The notes under the pieces are model-generated. The model searched no databases. It saw only the letters and a program-made list of their open reading frames with translations, and was not told the DNA's origin. The translations under genes were made by a program, and so were the position numbers. A DNA stretch of 64,000 bases. Origin: Littorina saxatilis. Lineage: Eukaryota; Mollusca; Gastropoda; Littorinimorpha; Littorinidae. Each line of letters opens with the position of its first letter. Position 1 is the stretch's first letter. Positions 1 through 11,370 of this stretch are shown here, piece by piece. The DNA is taken from positions 25,988,706 to 26,052,705 of the forward strand of contig NC_090248.1 in assembly GCF_037325665.1 (NCBI RefSeq), given 5' to 3'.

Positions 1-553
1 ATCTATTTCTTTCCCTAAAAAAAAAACCCCGAGTTCAAGAAATGTATTTACCCTCAAAACAAAGAACAGAATCAGGACAAGACAAAGAATCATGTCTTTG
101 TCTGCTTCAGACATTCAACAACTCTCCTGGCATGTGAAATGCATCCGTGCACACCAAAGGCACTCGAAGGTGTTTTTTTCTTCCTCCCCCTCGTGTATTT
201 TTGGTTTGACATTTAGCACGGAAGCTTTGATTAGCAAACAAAGGTTTCCCCTTGCCTGTTGCAGAGCAGGCTCGTGTGTGGTCGGGAGGATGGCGAAGGT
301 GGAGGGTATTAAAGAGCGACTGAGCTCATTTATTGTTAGAAGTAATGGCGACAGAAGAAAGAAACAGGCCGCTTTGTCATTGAATCCACTTGTTGTGGGG
401 TGTAGCTGGTGCACAGGAGCGCAGCCGTTGCTATTTTCTCCCTCTGCCTCGTCTGTCTTCCAGCAGGCCGTCGCAGCATTCATTCGTTTGCACGTACGGA
501 AACCCACTCACACAAACAAGCAGGTAGACCCTAGATTTTTCCTTCCATTTCCT

Positions 554-756
<203 letters not shown>

Positions 757-764
757 CAAATTAA

Positions 765-850
765 ATCAAATCAAATCAAATCAAATGTTATTTTACGAGG
801 GTTGTGGCATAAGCAATACAAATTAGCTTCTTTTCAACCAGCCCTCGCCC
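765..850 (-). mobile_element. LINE 3' end with (GATTT)n tail
   Basis: Read on the minus strand this is a GGGCGAGGGCTGG box, about 50 bases of AT-rich sequence, an ACCCTCG..AATAA-like stretch and a pentanucleotide (GATTT)n tail. The same layout, with a (TCTTG)n tail, occurs on the plus strand at 40240-40352, so both are probably 3' ends of one non-LTR retrotransposon group. No coding part is attached. Confidence 0.6.
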
Positions 851-878
851 AGAGAGGGACTACTCTAATCGTATATTC

Positions 879-915
<37 letters not shown>

Positions 916-1005
916 CAGAGAGAGACAGAGAGAGACAGAGAGAGCACTGAATCTGTAATTGCATACATGTAGCAGGCACAGGAAGAGAAGCTTCTACCTG
1001 CATGG

Positions 1006-1255
1006 TTGCGAATGCCTTTCGAGCGTTGCGAATGCCTTGCGAGCGCTACGAATACATTGCGATGATTACGAATTGCTTGCGAATACTTACGAGTACGTTA
1101 CAAAAAAGTGAAGAATATGCCTTCCTTGCGAATATTAGGAGCATGTTGGTAATGTTCGCAACAATAGACGAATGGTGGCAAATATGGGTAAGAACATTTA
1201 CGAATGTCTTGCGACCATGTCCCGATCATTACGGATTATTGGCGAATTCTATTCG
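1006..1255. repeat. Degenerate GCGAAT-rich minisatellite
   Basis: The motif TTGCGAAT / TACGAAT / TTGCGA recurs roughly every 12-20 bases over about 250 bases, often followed by GCC or ACA, with scattered substitutions. It looks like a decayed tandem repeat. The open frame across it (1002-1325) resembles no protein I know. Confidence 0.5.
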
Positions 1256-1529
1256 CAAGGGCAGTTCGGCACAGTGTAAGAGTAGCATTATTGTGCATTT
1301 GCCCGACTCGTGCTTTCTAGATTGAAGAGCCGGGATTTTTATGTTTGGGGTGGTGGTGGGGTGGGGGGGATGGAGGAAGGGTGCTGCGTCTGAAGCAGAC
1401 AAAGACAAGGGTGCGGCCATGTGTGCGATGTGTAAGTGAGACATGGATGTGTTCATGACTGAATGCGTAAGCACAATGCAAGGAATGGCCAGAAAGGTAT
1501 GTGGGAGGTGTGTTTATAACCTGCCCTGT

Positions 1530-1640
1530 TATATAGTGCTATATGTCTTATGTAAAAACAATGTCCTGTTTGTATTATTGTTATGTACCACGCCTGAATT
1601 TCTCTATGAGATAATAAAGTATTCTTATTCTTATTCTTCT
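1530..1640 (+). mobile_element. LINE-like 3' tail ending in (TTCTTA)n
   Basis: An AT-rich segment ends in ATGAGATAATAAAGTATTC followed by repeated TTATTC units. This is the usual appearance of a non-LTR retrotransposon 3' end whose terminal repeat primes reverse transcription. No reverse transcriptase is present beside it, so it would be a severely 5'-truncated copy. Confidence 0.5.
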
Positions 1641-3418
1641 TATAGTAGTGATAGCCTGTCTCTACAGTACTTTGTATGTTTCACCGCAGAAACGTACAGT
1701 ACGCATCTCAAAAGCGAGCTCTTAGTTATCGTTTACCTGGGAACTTTCATCGGCAAGTCGGGTACGGGTTAACAGAGCTTGGGACGGGGTGGGTCGAAAT
1801 CCAGACTGGCTGTCTCCCCCGTAGCTGGTACTTGTGTGCACAGGCATAATAGCTTTCCGGGATATATCACTAATTACCCCTCATATCCCACTCTGGATAT
1901 TACTTTTTTTTTGTCTAGACTAAGGTGAGCTGACCCTGGCGTGATAGGCACGACATTACGCGAGGGTTGAAAAGCAATTACTGAGGCTGTGCGACGAGCG
2001 TTCATTGCAAACGCTCGGGTGATCCACGGTCAAAAGTGTGTATGCATGGGTGGAGGTAACCCTGGAAGTGCTCTATTGACTGTGGTCTTGTGCCAACTGA
2101 GAAAATCATATTACTTGATTCGTCAACCCAAAACCTGCATTGGGTCAAAGGGTCAGTTCCTTGGAGTCAATTAACGAGGCATTGAAGGAACTACCAGTGG
2201 AGAGGTTTGCACAATTAGGGCTTGTGTGTCTGGTTGAATGTTGCTCCAGATTTGGACAGCAGAAGAATTGTTAAAGATGAATGAAACACCAGATAACTGA
2301 ACTCACTTTGCACTTTTGTCAATGTGACTGGTTTGAGCATGTTAAAGAGACAAGATCTGTTTAAGCGTTATCTGCACGGACCTTCGTAAGTCTGAATTCT
2401 TGACACCTATATATGAGCAATCCCGAGTGCTACATTTCTCTTGGTTTGCAGTTTGTTGTTGTTGTTTTAGGCAGTTTGGGGCGTGACAGTGACGAAGAGA
2501 GTTGTTTCAGTCAAGGAGCCGTGTTGTTATGAATCTTATATTGATCACCTTTCGGTATGGGACAGACTCAGGAAAAGTGCAGCATATGTGTCTCAAGTAA
2601 GAAAAGTTAGTATGATGAATTCGGAATGTTAGGCCTAGCTTTAAAAGAAAGTACTGCGTAAAGGCATAGTAGGTTTATAATTATCTTCTCAGCTGGTTCG
2701 AAGTGATGCGTGACAACTTCGTGGGGTCGCTAGCTTTTTAACATCGTAATTTATGCGTCGTGGTTAAAACGCTCAGGACGATTATGGCGGCACATCAAAA
2801 GACTCACAAGTACCGAAGCTAATCTGTATAACAACCGAAGAATATTCTAAACATCCCCTGTAAGTATGACTCGGGTGACTCGTTTTTTTAATCACACTCT
2901 TGGTGGCTCTCTGGTACATACACAGGCAGCTGCAAATTACAGAGGCACACACTCTCTCGCACAGACTGAATTCATCAGAGCAGTAAATCGACTTGTAGTT
3001 TGCAGTCGTGTAACACTCTTTGATGACAGTTAATACACGTTATAAATCAAACTGGATCGACGAGGCCAGCCAAGCTGTCCTTCAGATCGCAAATCATCAG
3101 AGAAAACTGCTGATGCTTTCGAGGGGTGGGAAATTGGCAGCGCAGTTGATGTTGCAAGAAACTCACTTTGCTAGAACTGCGCACAGGTGTTTCCGACAGG
3201 GCGCACGTCAGTGAGAGACGGAGAAATCAGGCTGGCTATGAAGGCGGAATGGAGCTCTCATAATGTGCCAATCCTGAGGAAATGTGTAGTTTTGTGGTAG
3301 TTTTATGGTTGGCTTTGGTGTGTCCATATGACAGAGCCTGGGACCCACCGTCATTGAAAATCTCACGGTTTGGGAATCAACTGCATCTTACATCTGTTGG
3401 GTACAAGAGAGAGTTTGG

Positions 3419-3420
<2 letters not shown>

Positions 3421-3509
<89 letters not shown>
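3421..3509. repeat. (GA)n microsatellite with nearby poly-C
   Basis: A nearly perfect GA array of about 88 bases is followed 30 bases later by a run of about 25 cytosines (near 3542-3567). Open frames across it encode only Arg-Glu repeats. Confidence 0.95.
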
Positions 3510-3511
<2 letters not shown>

Positions 3512-3798
3512 GGGATCATTGGCCAGCTATATTTGCAGGCCCCGCCCCCCCCCCCCCCCCCCCCCCATTCTGTGACTTGTGATTGCATTAACTTAAAATA
3601 AGCTGTTCACCAAATGCACCACTCAAGGCTTTTGAAAAGCATATCTCTTCTGAGTGAATGCTTACAGGCCCATAATTATGCGTTTTCGGTCGTAAACTTT
3701 TTTGGATGAACAAAATTAATGGGATATTGTGGACGGCGAGTCGTCGTAAGATCATCCTAATAGGTCACATATTGACCAAAATCGTATGACATCACTGA

Positions 3799-3972
3799 TG
3801 ACATTCAGTTCGGGCGTAGGCTTTTGCCGTCTGATATTGGCTGTTATTTGACTTGCATATAGAACTCTCGGTAATCAGAACGGTATGACATTCAGTTCGG
3901 GCGTAGACTTTTGCTGTCTGGTATTGGCTGTTATCGATAACTTGCAAATATAGAACTCTCAGTAATTAGAAC
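3799..3972 (+). repeat. Two-copy tandem duplication, period about 87 bp
   Basis: The block beginning TGACATTCAGTTCGGGCG at 3799 recurs at 3886, followed by the same order of motifs (TTTTGC.GTCTG, TATTGGCTGTTAT, TAGAACTCTC, GTAAT.AGAACGGT). The copies differ by several substitutions and a small insertion, so the duplication is not recent. Confidence 0.8.
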
Positions 3973-4726
3973 GGTTTGTTCCAATGAAACTTCCTCAAAT
4001 CGCGTCGCTGGGAGCAGTAATAGGTTGTCGCGTATGAGCCGGCATCAAAGGCAAGGCGGTCATGCAATCAGGGTGGCTGTCGGCACGTCTTTGATACGAG
4101 CACACGCAAGGCACATCCAATCAAAGATAAAGCATCTTTTCCGCCCTACTATCTTATCTTACCTTTCCGCCCTTCTGTTTCCTCCGCCGTGCACCTTTCC
4201 ACTTTTTTCAATGCCGAGAGGCGTGTGCGTGTGTATTGATTGAGGTGAGAAGGCAGGCTGCGATGGCTGGCGTCTAGACGATGATGCTGCTGCGGTTTTT
4301 GCTGAGGCTGGCGGCCCTCTGCACGTGAAGCACGCAGCCCCACTTTGCACCTTCCACCTTGCTACAGGTGTCTAGAGGCCCACGTGCTGTTGGCGTTGGA
4401 GGGGGACTACCTGGAGCCAGATATTCTACAGTGTCAGCTAGAAGCGTTTGTGCGTGTTCAACTAAAAAAATGCACCACCTTGCCTTGAACCAGAGACTGA
4501 AGAGAACTCTCTACTTATACGTAATTTTCAGCCCCTCACTTGTAGTGACCTTTTTCTTGTATAAAATGTCACGGCTCTGCACAAACACATGAATGAGAAA
4601 TACAGTTCTGTTTAAACCACCTCGATATCAAGGCTTTTGCATAGTTACAGACGGTCACCACACTGTAGGATTCTGCAGAGGCGAGTCATTGTCGGATTTA
4701 CGATCCGTTTGTTTGCTGGATATTCT

Positions 4727-4797
4727 GAATTCCATTTCATGCAGTTTACCGAAACTACGGTTTATGTGAGAGTGCGCATGCGCTAGGCTAGCCATAC
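4727..4797 (+). repeat. DIRS left terminal inverted repeat
   Basis: The inner part (about 4767-4797, containing GCGCATGCGC and GGCTAGCC) is the reverse complement of 9530-9560 in the right terminus. The outer part (4727-4773) is the reverse complement of 9296-9345 in the internal complementary region. Confidence 0.85.
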
Positions 4798-4975
4798 CCG
4801 TATGTGTTATGGCGGCCATGGGCAGCATGTGGGAATTTTCGGCGTAGAAAACTTCATTTTCATCCGGAAATCGACGTAACCTGTTGTGTTTTGTGTGTGA
4901 AATTGATTGTTTCTGCTGGACAAAGTAAGTGCTTTATCCTTTATCGCGCCGAGTTCGAAAAAACCGCGAGTCGCG

Positions 4976-6073
4976 ATGACAGAGAGACAAGTAGAGTTGG
5001 AACTCGATTCGGACTCAGAATTGAATGACTTGATCCACGCACCCGACACGGGTGGAAAGGAAAAACCACAAACAGTCACTCTACCAATCTCGGATTGGGA
5101 AAAGATGAAGAGTCAAAATGAGAAAATTTTAAAGTTTCTAACTATGGTGGTGGACAAAGATGGCGACTCGCCCCAAACGAAACAATCGAAAAAGAGAAAA
5201 CGTGAAGTCAGTGATGACGAACAATCTGTGGAGACTGGGGTGGATGATTTCGATCACCTTCTTGAAGAAATGTGTAAAACTCAAGCATCAGAATCTCGAC
5301 CCGAGGCTGAACTGAACGACCCCAATGAGAGTGAAATTATGAATGAACTGGAGCAAGATTTTGACATTTCTGAGACTCTTGGGGATGAAGTTGCAGATCG
5401 AATTGCAAAACGTGTATCGGTGATGGCAAAGGGTCAGATGACCGAAGAAAAGATGAAGCAAAAAGAAAGAGAGTTTAAACGCCCAAAGAACATTGAGACA
5501 AGCGTCCCAAAAGTGAATCCCGAAATCTGGGGTTTGATGGAACACAGTGCCAAAACGTATGACTTAAAATCACAACGTCAACAGAAGTTACTGTACACGG
5601 CCAACAATGCTCTTGTTGTGGCCTGGGATGTGTCCCTAAAAATGGGGGTTGCCAGTGAGGAACAGAAAAAGCTGATCAAAACAATTGCTGAGGCAAGTGG
5701 GCTGATACTGAAAACAGCGTATGACATGTCACTGGACAGAAGAGCCAAAATACTGTCTGGACAAAATGTGAACAGAAAATACAGAAAACTGGCATCTTCA
5801 AACATACCAGTCACTCAGTGGCTATTTGGGGATGATCTCAAGTCAGCGTGTGCTGATATTGACTGTACAACCAAACTTGGACTTGCCTTTACTCAATCAA
5901 GTAGAGGGCAAAAATATTTCCCATCCCGTCAGTATGCACCAAAAAACTCCGAATGGAGAGGAAGAGGAAGGTGGAACTGGAACGGGAAGAGAGGAGCTCA
6001 GTTCAGGGGGAGAGGGAGAAGTCAAGGGAGACCATTCTTCTCCGGCACAACGACAAGCAGGCAAGCAGAGTAG
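4976..6073 (+). mobile_element. DIRS part: gag-like open reading frame
   Basis: An open frame of about 365 residues. The ATG at 4976 is preferred because the frame upstream of it has no other ATG. The product is acidic and Lys/Glu-rich at the N-terminus and ends in an Arg/Gly-rich, basic, probably nucleic-acid-binding tail. Its position before the reverse transcriptase is that of the ORF1 (gag-like) protein of DIRS elements. Such proteins diverge quickly, so the call rests on position and composition. Confidence 0.7.
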
Positions 6074-7770
6074 ACAACAAAGAGGTATGTGAAATAAAGA
6101 ATGCCACATTTGAATTTGAAGCAGGTAAACTGAAACATTTTGTTCACAATTGGAAGAAATTGACATCTGATTCCTTTATTCTAGATATGGTACAGGGAAC
6201 AGAAATTCCTTTGAGTGAAGACATTGAGAAGGTGGAAACTCAGCATGAGGCCAAAAATCAAGTTCCTGGTCACTTATTTCAGATAATGGATGCAGAAGTA
6301 GAACATCTATTGAGTATGCATGTCATTGAGCCATCAAAACCAGAAGAAGATGAGGTGGTTTCACCTATTTTTCTTGTTGAAAAGCCAGATGGGTCACATC
6401 GGCTTATTTTGAACTTGAAAAGATTCAATGAATCCGTTGCGTACGAACATTTTAAAATGGATAACTTGTCAACTGCTACACAAATGATGACTAAAGACTG
6501 TTATATGGCCTCAGTTGATCTTAGACACGCTTACTATTCAGTTCCTGTCAAACATCAGTTCAGAAAGTTTCTAAAATTCAGATGGCGTGAACAAATGTTT
6601 CAGTATACATGCTTTCCAAATGGTTTGAGTAACTGTCCAAGGTACTTCACAAAGCTGCTAAAACCAGTGTATGCAAAGTTGAGGGCACAAGGTTTTCTGT
6701 CTACCTCATACATTGATGATTGTTATTTACAGGCAGACACAGTTGAAGAATGTGAAGTGAATGTCAGTGAGACAGTAAAACTCTTTGAATCTCTTGGTTT
6801 CACAATACATGATGACAAATCTGTTCTCAATCCAAGCAAACGGTTAAAATACCTTGGGTTTTGGTTGAATTCTGAAGATATGACTGTATCACTTCCAGAG
6901 CAAAAAAGGCAGAATATAAAGGCAGCCTGTTACAGACTCAAGGGAAAGAAAAGAATCAGAATCAGAGAACTGGCTCAAGTCATTGGAATGTTGGTTGCCA
7001 CTTTTCCTGCTAATAGGTGGGGACCTCTGTATTTCAGACAGTTAGAAAAAGACAAGTCTGATGCCCTTAAAGTAGCAAAAGGAAATTTTGAGTCTTTAGC
7101 TAATCTATCTGACAATGCTTGTTCAGAGTTAGATTGGTGGATTGAGAACATTGATGAGTCATACCATACAGTGCAAAATGCATGCCATGACATAACAATC
7201 CAGACTGATGCTTCTTCTACAGGAGGTTGGGGCGCAGTGTGTGGAGACCTGAAAACAGGGGGACGATGGTCAATGAATGAAAGAGCTTTTCATATAAATG
7301 TGCTTGAATTACTGGCAATAGAATATGCACTGAAAAGTTTCAAAGCAAAACTCACAGGGAGACATGTCTTGGTGTTATCAGATAACACTTGTGCTATTGC
7401 CTACATAAAGAATATGGGAGGATCACATTCACATGAATGTAATGCGTTGGCTAAAAGAATCTGGATTTGGTGTAAAGATAATTTGATTTGGTTATCTGCT
7501 ACACATATTCCTGGGAAATGTAACACTGAAGCAGATATGCAGTCACGTCAGTTCAATGACCGTACAGAATGGAAATTGAGTGGTGATGTATTTCATAGGC
7601 TTAAAGAGACACTGCTGAATCCAGAAATTGATCTCTTTGCCTCAAGGTTGAATTTTCAGGTAAAACCTTTCATGTCATGGGGACATGATCCAGAAGCGTA
7701 TGCAGTCGATGCATTTGAACACAACTGGTCAAAATGGCTGATATATATGCATTTCCCCCTTTCAGTCTGA
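5953..7770 (+). mobile_element. DIRS part: reverse transcriptase/RNase H frame
   Basis: An open frame of about 600 residues overlapping the end of the gag-like frame by about 120 bases. In order it shows a linker, a reverse transcriptase palm with the catalytic Asp-Asp box, an RNase H domain, and a C-terminal segment of the 'DLFASRLN' type found between RNase H and recombinase in DIRS elements. Long overlapping frames are usual in this family. Confidence 0.88.
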
Positions 7771-7789
7771 TTCAAAGGGTGCTGATGCA

Positions 7790-8961
7790 GTGGAGGAGAG
7801 ACCGGGCAGACGGCATGCTGATTGTTCCCCTGTGGCCAACAGCGGTGTGGTTTCCCCAGCTTCTGCGGTTGCTAGTCCAGGAACCTGTGATTCTTCCGAA
7901 AGGGAAACGTCTTCTGACTTTACCACACAGCAATGCAGCACATCCACTTCAGAGAAAACTACGTCTCCTGGCTTGTGTCTTATCAGGCAATCTCTCGAGA
8001 CACGAGGCCTTCATGGAAAGACTCAAAGCATCATCTGTGCTTCATGGAGAAGTACAACCAAGAAACAATACGCCTGTTATCTTGCGAGATGGCGATCCTT
8101 TTGTGCTCAACGGTCAAGTGATCCCTTGCGTCCCTCTGTAAATCTAGTGTTAAGTTTTCTCACTGATCTCTTTGAAGCTGGATTAGGTTACAGTGCAATT
8201 AATACTGCCAGAAGTGCACTTTCTTCAGTTATTTTGATGTCAGATAAATCTACAATTGGTACTCATCCTTTGGTTGTGAGATTTTTGAAGGGAGTTTTTG
8301 AACTCAGGACACCAATGCCAAGGCATTCCAAGATATGGGATGTTGGTGATGTTTTGAAATACTTTAAGACTCTTCCAGACAATGCTCAGCTTTCATTAAA
8401 AGACATAACGCTGAAAGTATCGGCTTTACTTTTGTTGGCATCTGCTCAAAGGGTGCAAACTCTTCATTTGATGAACCTAGAATCTGTTTGTTTTTTAGAG
8501 AATAAATGTGTTATTTACATGACAGAAAAGTTGAAACACACAAGACCTGGCTATCATCAGCAAAATTTAGATTTACCAGTACCGCATATACTGTGGATGA
8601 GCAAGTTTGTGTAGTCAAGTGCTTGAAAGAATACATTGAACGCACAAAGAAACTGAGAGTTGATCAGAGCGGTAAACTGTTGTTGTGTTACAAACCGCCT
8701 CATGAACCAGCATCAAGGGACACAATTTCTCGCTGGTTACGGACAGTATTAGCGAGAGCTGGATTGTCAAGTTATACACCACACAGCTTCAGATGTGCAG
8801 CGTCATCAGCAATGAAGAGGTCAGGTGTACCTCTTGGTGATATTCTCAAAGCAGCTGGTTGGACCAATGCAAAAACATTCAAACAATTCTATGACAAACC
8901 CTTGCAGAGTCAGATGAAAAAGAACACAATCTTGAATTACTATGGAAAGAAAAGTGTGTAG
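7790..8961 (+). mobile_element. DIRS part: tyrosine recombinase region
   Basis: This region encodes similarity to phage-integrase-type tyrosine recombinases: an N-terminal SAM-like core-binding part, and a C-terminal catalytic part with the His-x-x-Arg box and a late tyrosine. It replaces the DDE integrase of LTR retroelements. The element's one apparent break lies in its coding part. Confidence 0.8.
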
Positions 8962-9295
8962 ACAAGCACTGTTGTGAAAGAAAACTTTATTGATGCAAAA
9001 AAGCATTGATGAATTTATTAGTGATGCACAAATGTCACAGAAAAAGGGTGAAATAATGTGTACGGTTGTAAAAGAAAACTTTCTTGATGCAGAAAGCATT
9101 CATGGTTTTGTTTTGTGATACAAAAGTGTCATTGATTTTGAAATGTGCAGTAGATTGTTTCGAGTATTCTGAATATACTCATACCTCTGTTACTTTTAGA
9201 ATTAATAAAGTGATCAGAACAAGAAACATTTATCTTTTAAAATGTGAGTGAATCAATGAATGTTGAAATGGAAGTTTGACAACAACAACTTTGAA

Positions 9296-9421
9296 GTCTC
9301 ACATAAACCGTAGTTTCGGTAAACTGCATGAAATGGAATTCAAAACATAAACGAGTACTTACCAAGTCGAAGTTTGTGTAGAATTCCATGATGCAGTTTA
9401 CAGGAACGGAGGGATATGTGC
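9296..9421 (+). repeat. DIRS internal complementary region
   Basis: The left half is the reverse complement of the element's left end and the right half is the reverse complement of its right end (about 9556-9639), joined at GAATT near 9336-9341. This is diagnostic for DIRS1-type elements rather than Ngaro-type split direct repeats. Confidence 0.88.
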
Positions 9422-9529
9422 CCTCCCTCAATAAAACCCACCCTCTGTTTACAACTTTTGTTGTTGTAAAACTTTGTAGATCATCAAAGAGTATGTGGTT
9501 TACGCTTTGATGATCTATGCTGTAAAATA

Positions 9530-9639
9530 TGGCTAGCCTAGCGCATGCGCACTCTCACATATCCCTCCGTTCCTGTAAACTGCATCATGGAATTCTACAC
9601 AAACTTCGACTTGGTAAGTACTCGTTTATGTTTTGAATT
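9530..9639 (+). repeat. DIRS right terminal inverted repeat
   Basis: It begins with TATGGCTAGCCTAGCG, the inverse of the left terminus, and ends at GAATT (9635-9639). Beyond that the similarity to the internal complementary region stops. Confidence 0.85.
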
Positions 9640-10329
9640 AGAACACAATAATCAGATACCCGAATGTTTCGTTTTGTTTCAGAAATGTCAGTGTTTGGCC
9701 GTATCTATGATTAAACGTTCCGTTAGTTTACATTTCTTGCTTTTTGATGTGCGATAAGCAGCTTGTCAGTGCCAGCTGAAAAGGCAGACATACATGCAGC
9801 AATGCCATCAGAGCTGTCATTTGCAATTAAACCCTTCATCATTCATTGATGCATTACAATTTTGACTGACTGGTCAACATCCTGTTTGGGTGTCGACCAA
9901 GTGACTTGTGCAGTTTTTGACGTACTGGGTATGAATGGAAAAAAATGGACACCTTGATTTTATACGTTGATTGCAAGATTGATGGTCACATAACGTATTC
10001 TTTGTTCAATTGTGATCCTGACCTTTTTTTGATGTAGAAGATTTAAGACTAATTTGGATGGTTAAATTGAAGAAATAAAACGTTCGAGCCAGTCAGGCAA
10101 ACACCCACGCACGCACGCACGCGTCAGTAGATGTATCTCGCTTTTACGAAAATAACAGGAAACACTTGAATGCTTTTCTGAGACCTTGATGTAATTGCTC
10201 TTCATGGTCAGTGCTTCGATTGTGCAGATTGTGCACTTCTTTGGGCTATGTCAAGTTTTGCGTACTTTTTTCAGCCCAGTCAAGTTGCTATTTAGGATAG
10301 TAATTACAGATACAGCCACGCACGTGCAC

Positions 10330-10341
10330 AAACACACACAC

Positions 10342-10432
<91 letters not shown>
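10330..10432. repeat. (CA)n microsatellite
   Basis: A nearly perfect CA array of about 100 bases, preceded by imperfect CACGCACA units and followed after a short interval by GACA and GGCA tetranucleotides. Open frames on both strands are repeat translations only. Confidence 0.95.
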
Positions 10433-11290
10433 TATAAGCAGACACACAGGCAGGCAGACAGACAGACAGACAGACTGAAACGTGGAGAGTGTCGTAACTC
10501 CTGAAGTACAAGTCCATAAGCCATGCAAGATGACAATAGTTCACGCAGACACACACGCACCAACGTACACCCCCTCCCCCCCCCCCCACACACACACACA
10601 CTAACACGTGTGTGAACCCTGAAACTCAAATCATAACACTGTTTTTATGAAGAAATCAGTGCAGTACCAGATATGTCTGCTCCTCCATACACGCACAACT
10701 TTCTTCCGGTGGGCTTTCATTTACACTGAGTCGACGAGTGTCTTTCGATATATGTATTTAAACTATGTTCTCTCTCTGAGTCTTGTTTTATTCTGTATCC
10801 TCATATGACTTCTCAGTTAAAGTTGACTGGGTGTCACTGACTTATCATTCATCATGCAGCAGACTATTCACTTGCAAGAATGATCACACCGTCATGAAAA
10901 TGCACCCTGGAAATGATTTTACGCATGCAAGAAGACCCTATGCATGTGGAAAGGTGATGTAGTACGCATGCGTACGCACACTTGACCAGCCTGTTCCTGA
11001 ATTGGTCTTCGTACTTCCAGCACGGAAATGGTTTTCACTTGAGATTGACTAACCGTTCCAAGGAGCTGCTCGGTTTGGTCCCTCAAGTGCTTGGCTGGCT
11101 GCAAACTCCCTCCTTCAGAGTTTCAAGTGTTTTCCGCGTGGAATTCTGATATGACTGTTGTGTCGCTAGTTGCGGCTTTGATGTTCGCATTCTATGGATT
11201 CTTGGTTAATTGACTGATAATAGTGCAATTAACCTGACTTGTTGGGGAAAAGTTACCTTGTAGTATGCTACCCCCAAATAGTGATTAATA

Positions 11291-11295
<5 letters not shown>

Positions 11296-11368
<73 letters not shown>
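11296..11368. repeat. (CT)n microsatellite before a LINE fragment
   Basis: A CT array of about 73 bases immediately upstream of the LINE reverse-transcriptase fragment that starts near 11370. Confidence 0.95.

Positions 11369-11369
<1 letters not shown>

Positions 11370-11370
<1 letters not shown>

Larger units (their letters stand above)
4727..9639 (+). mobile_element. DIRS-type tyrosine-recombinase retroelement, nearly whole
   Basis: A 4.9 kb retroelement with the full DIRS layout: left terminal repeat (about 4727-4797), gag-like frame, reverse transcriptase/RNase H frame overlapping it, tyrosine recombinase region, internal complementary region (about 9296-9421) and right terminal repeat (about 9530-9639). 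The outermost left 45 bases reappear inverted inside the internal region, as do the outermost right 80 bases. The two arms meet there at the pentamer GAATT, which also marks both outer ends. DIRS elements use this region to close a circular intermediate that a tyrosine recombinase integrates without target duplication. It looks almost whole, with about one visible break, and is probably young. Confidence 0.88.
9640..11369. other. Intergenic or intronic stretch, no gene seen
   Basis: No supported exon. It contains a long CA array (about 10330-10432), a GACA/GGCA patch (10441-10476), a C-run with CA (10567-10601) and, at the right edge, a CT array (11296-11368). The rest is unrecognised. Confidence 0.6.
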
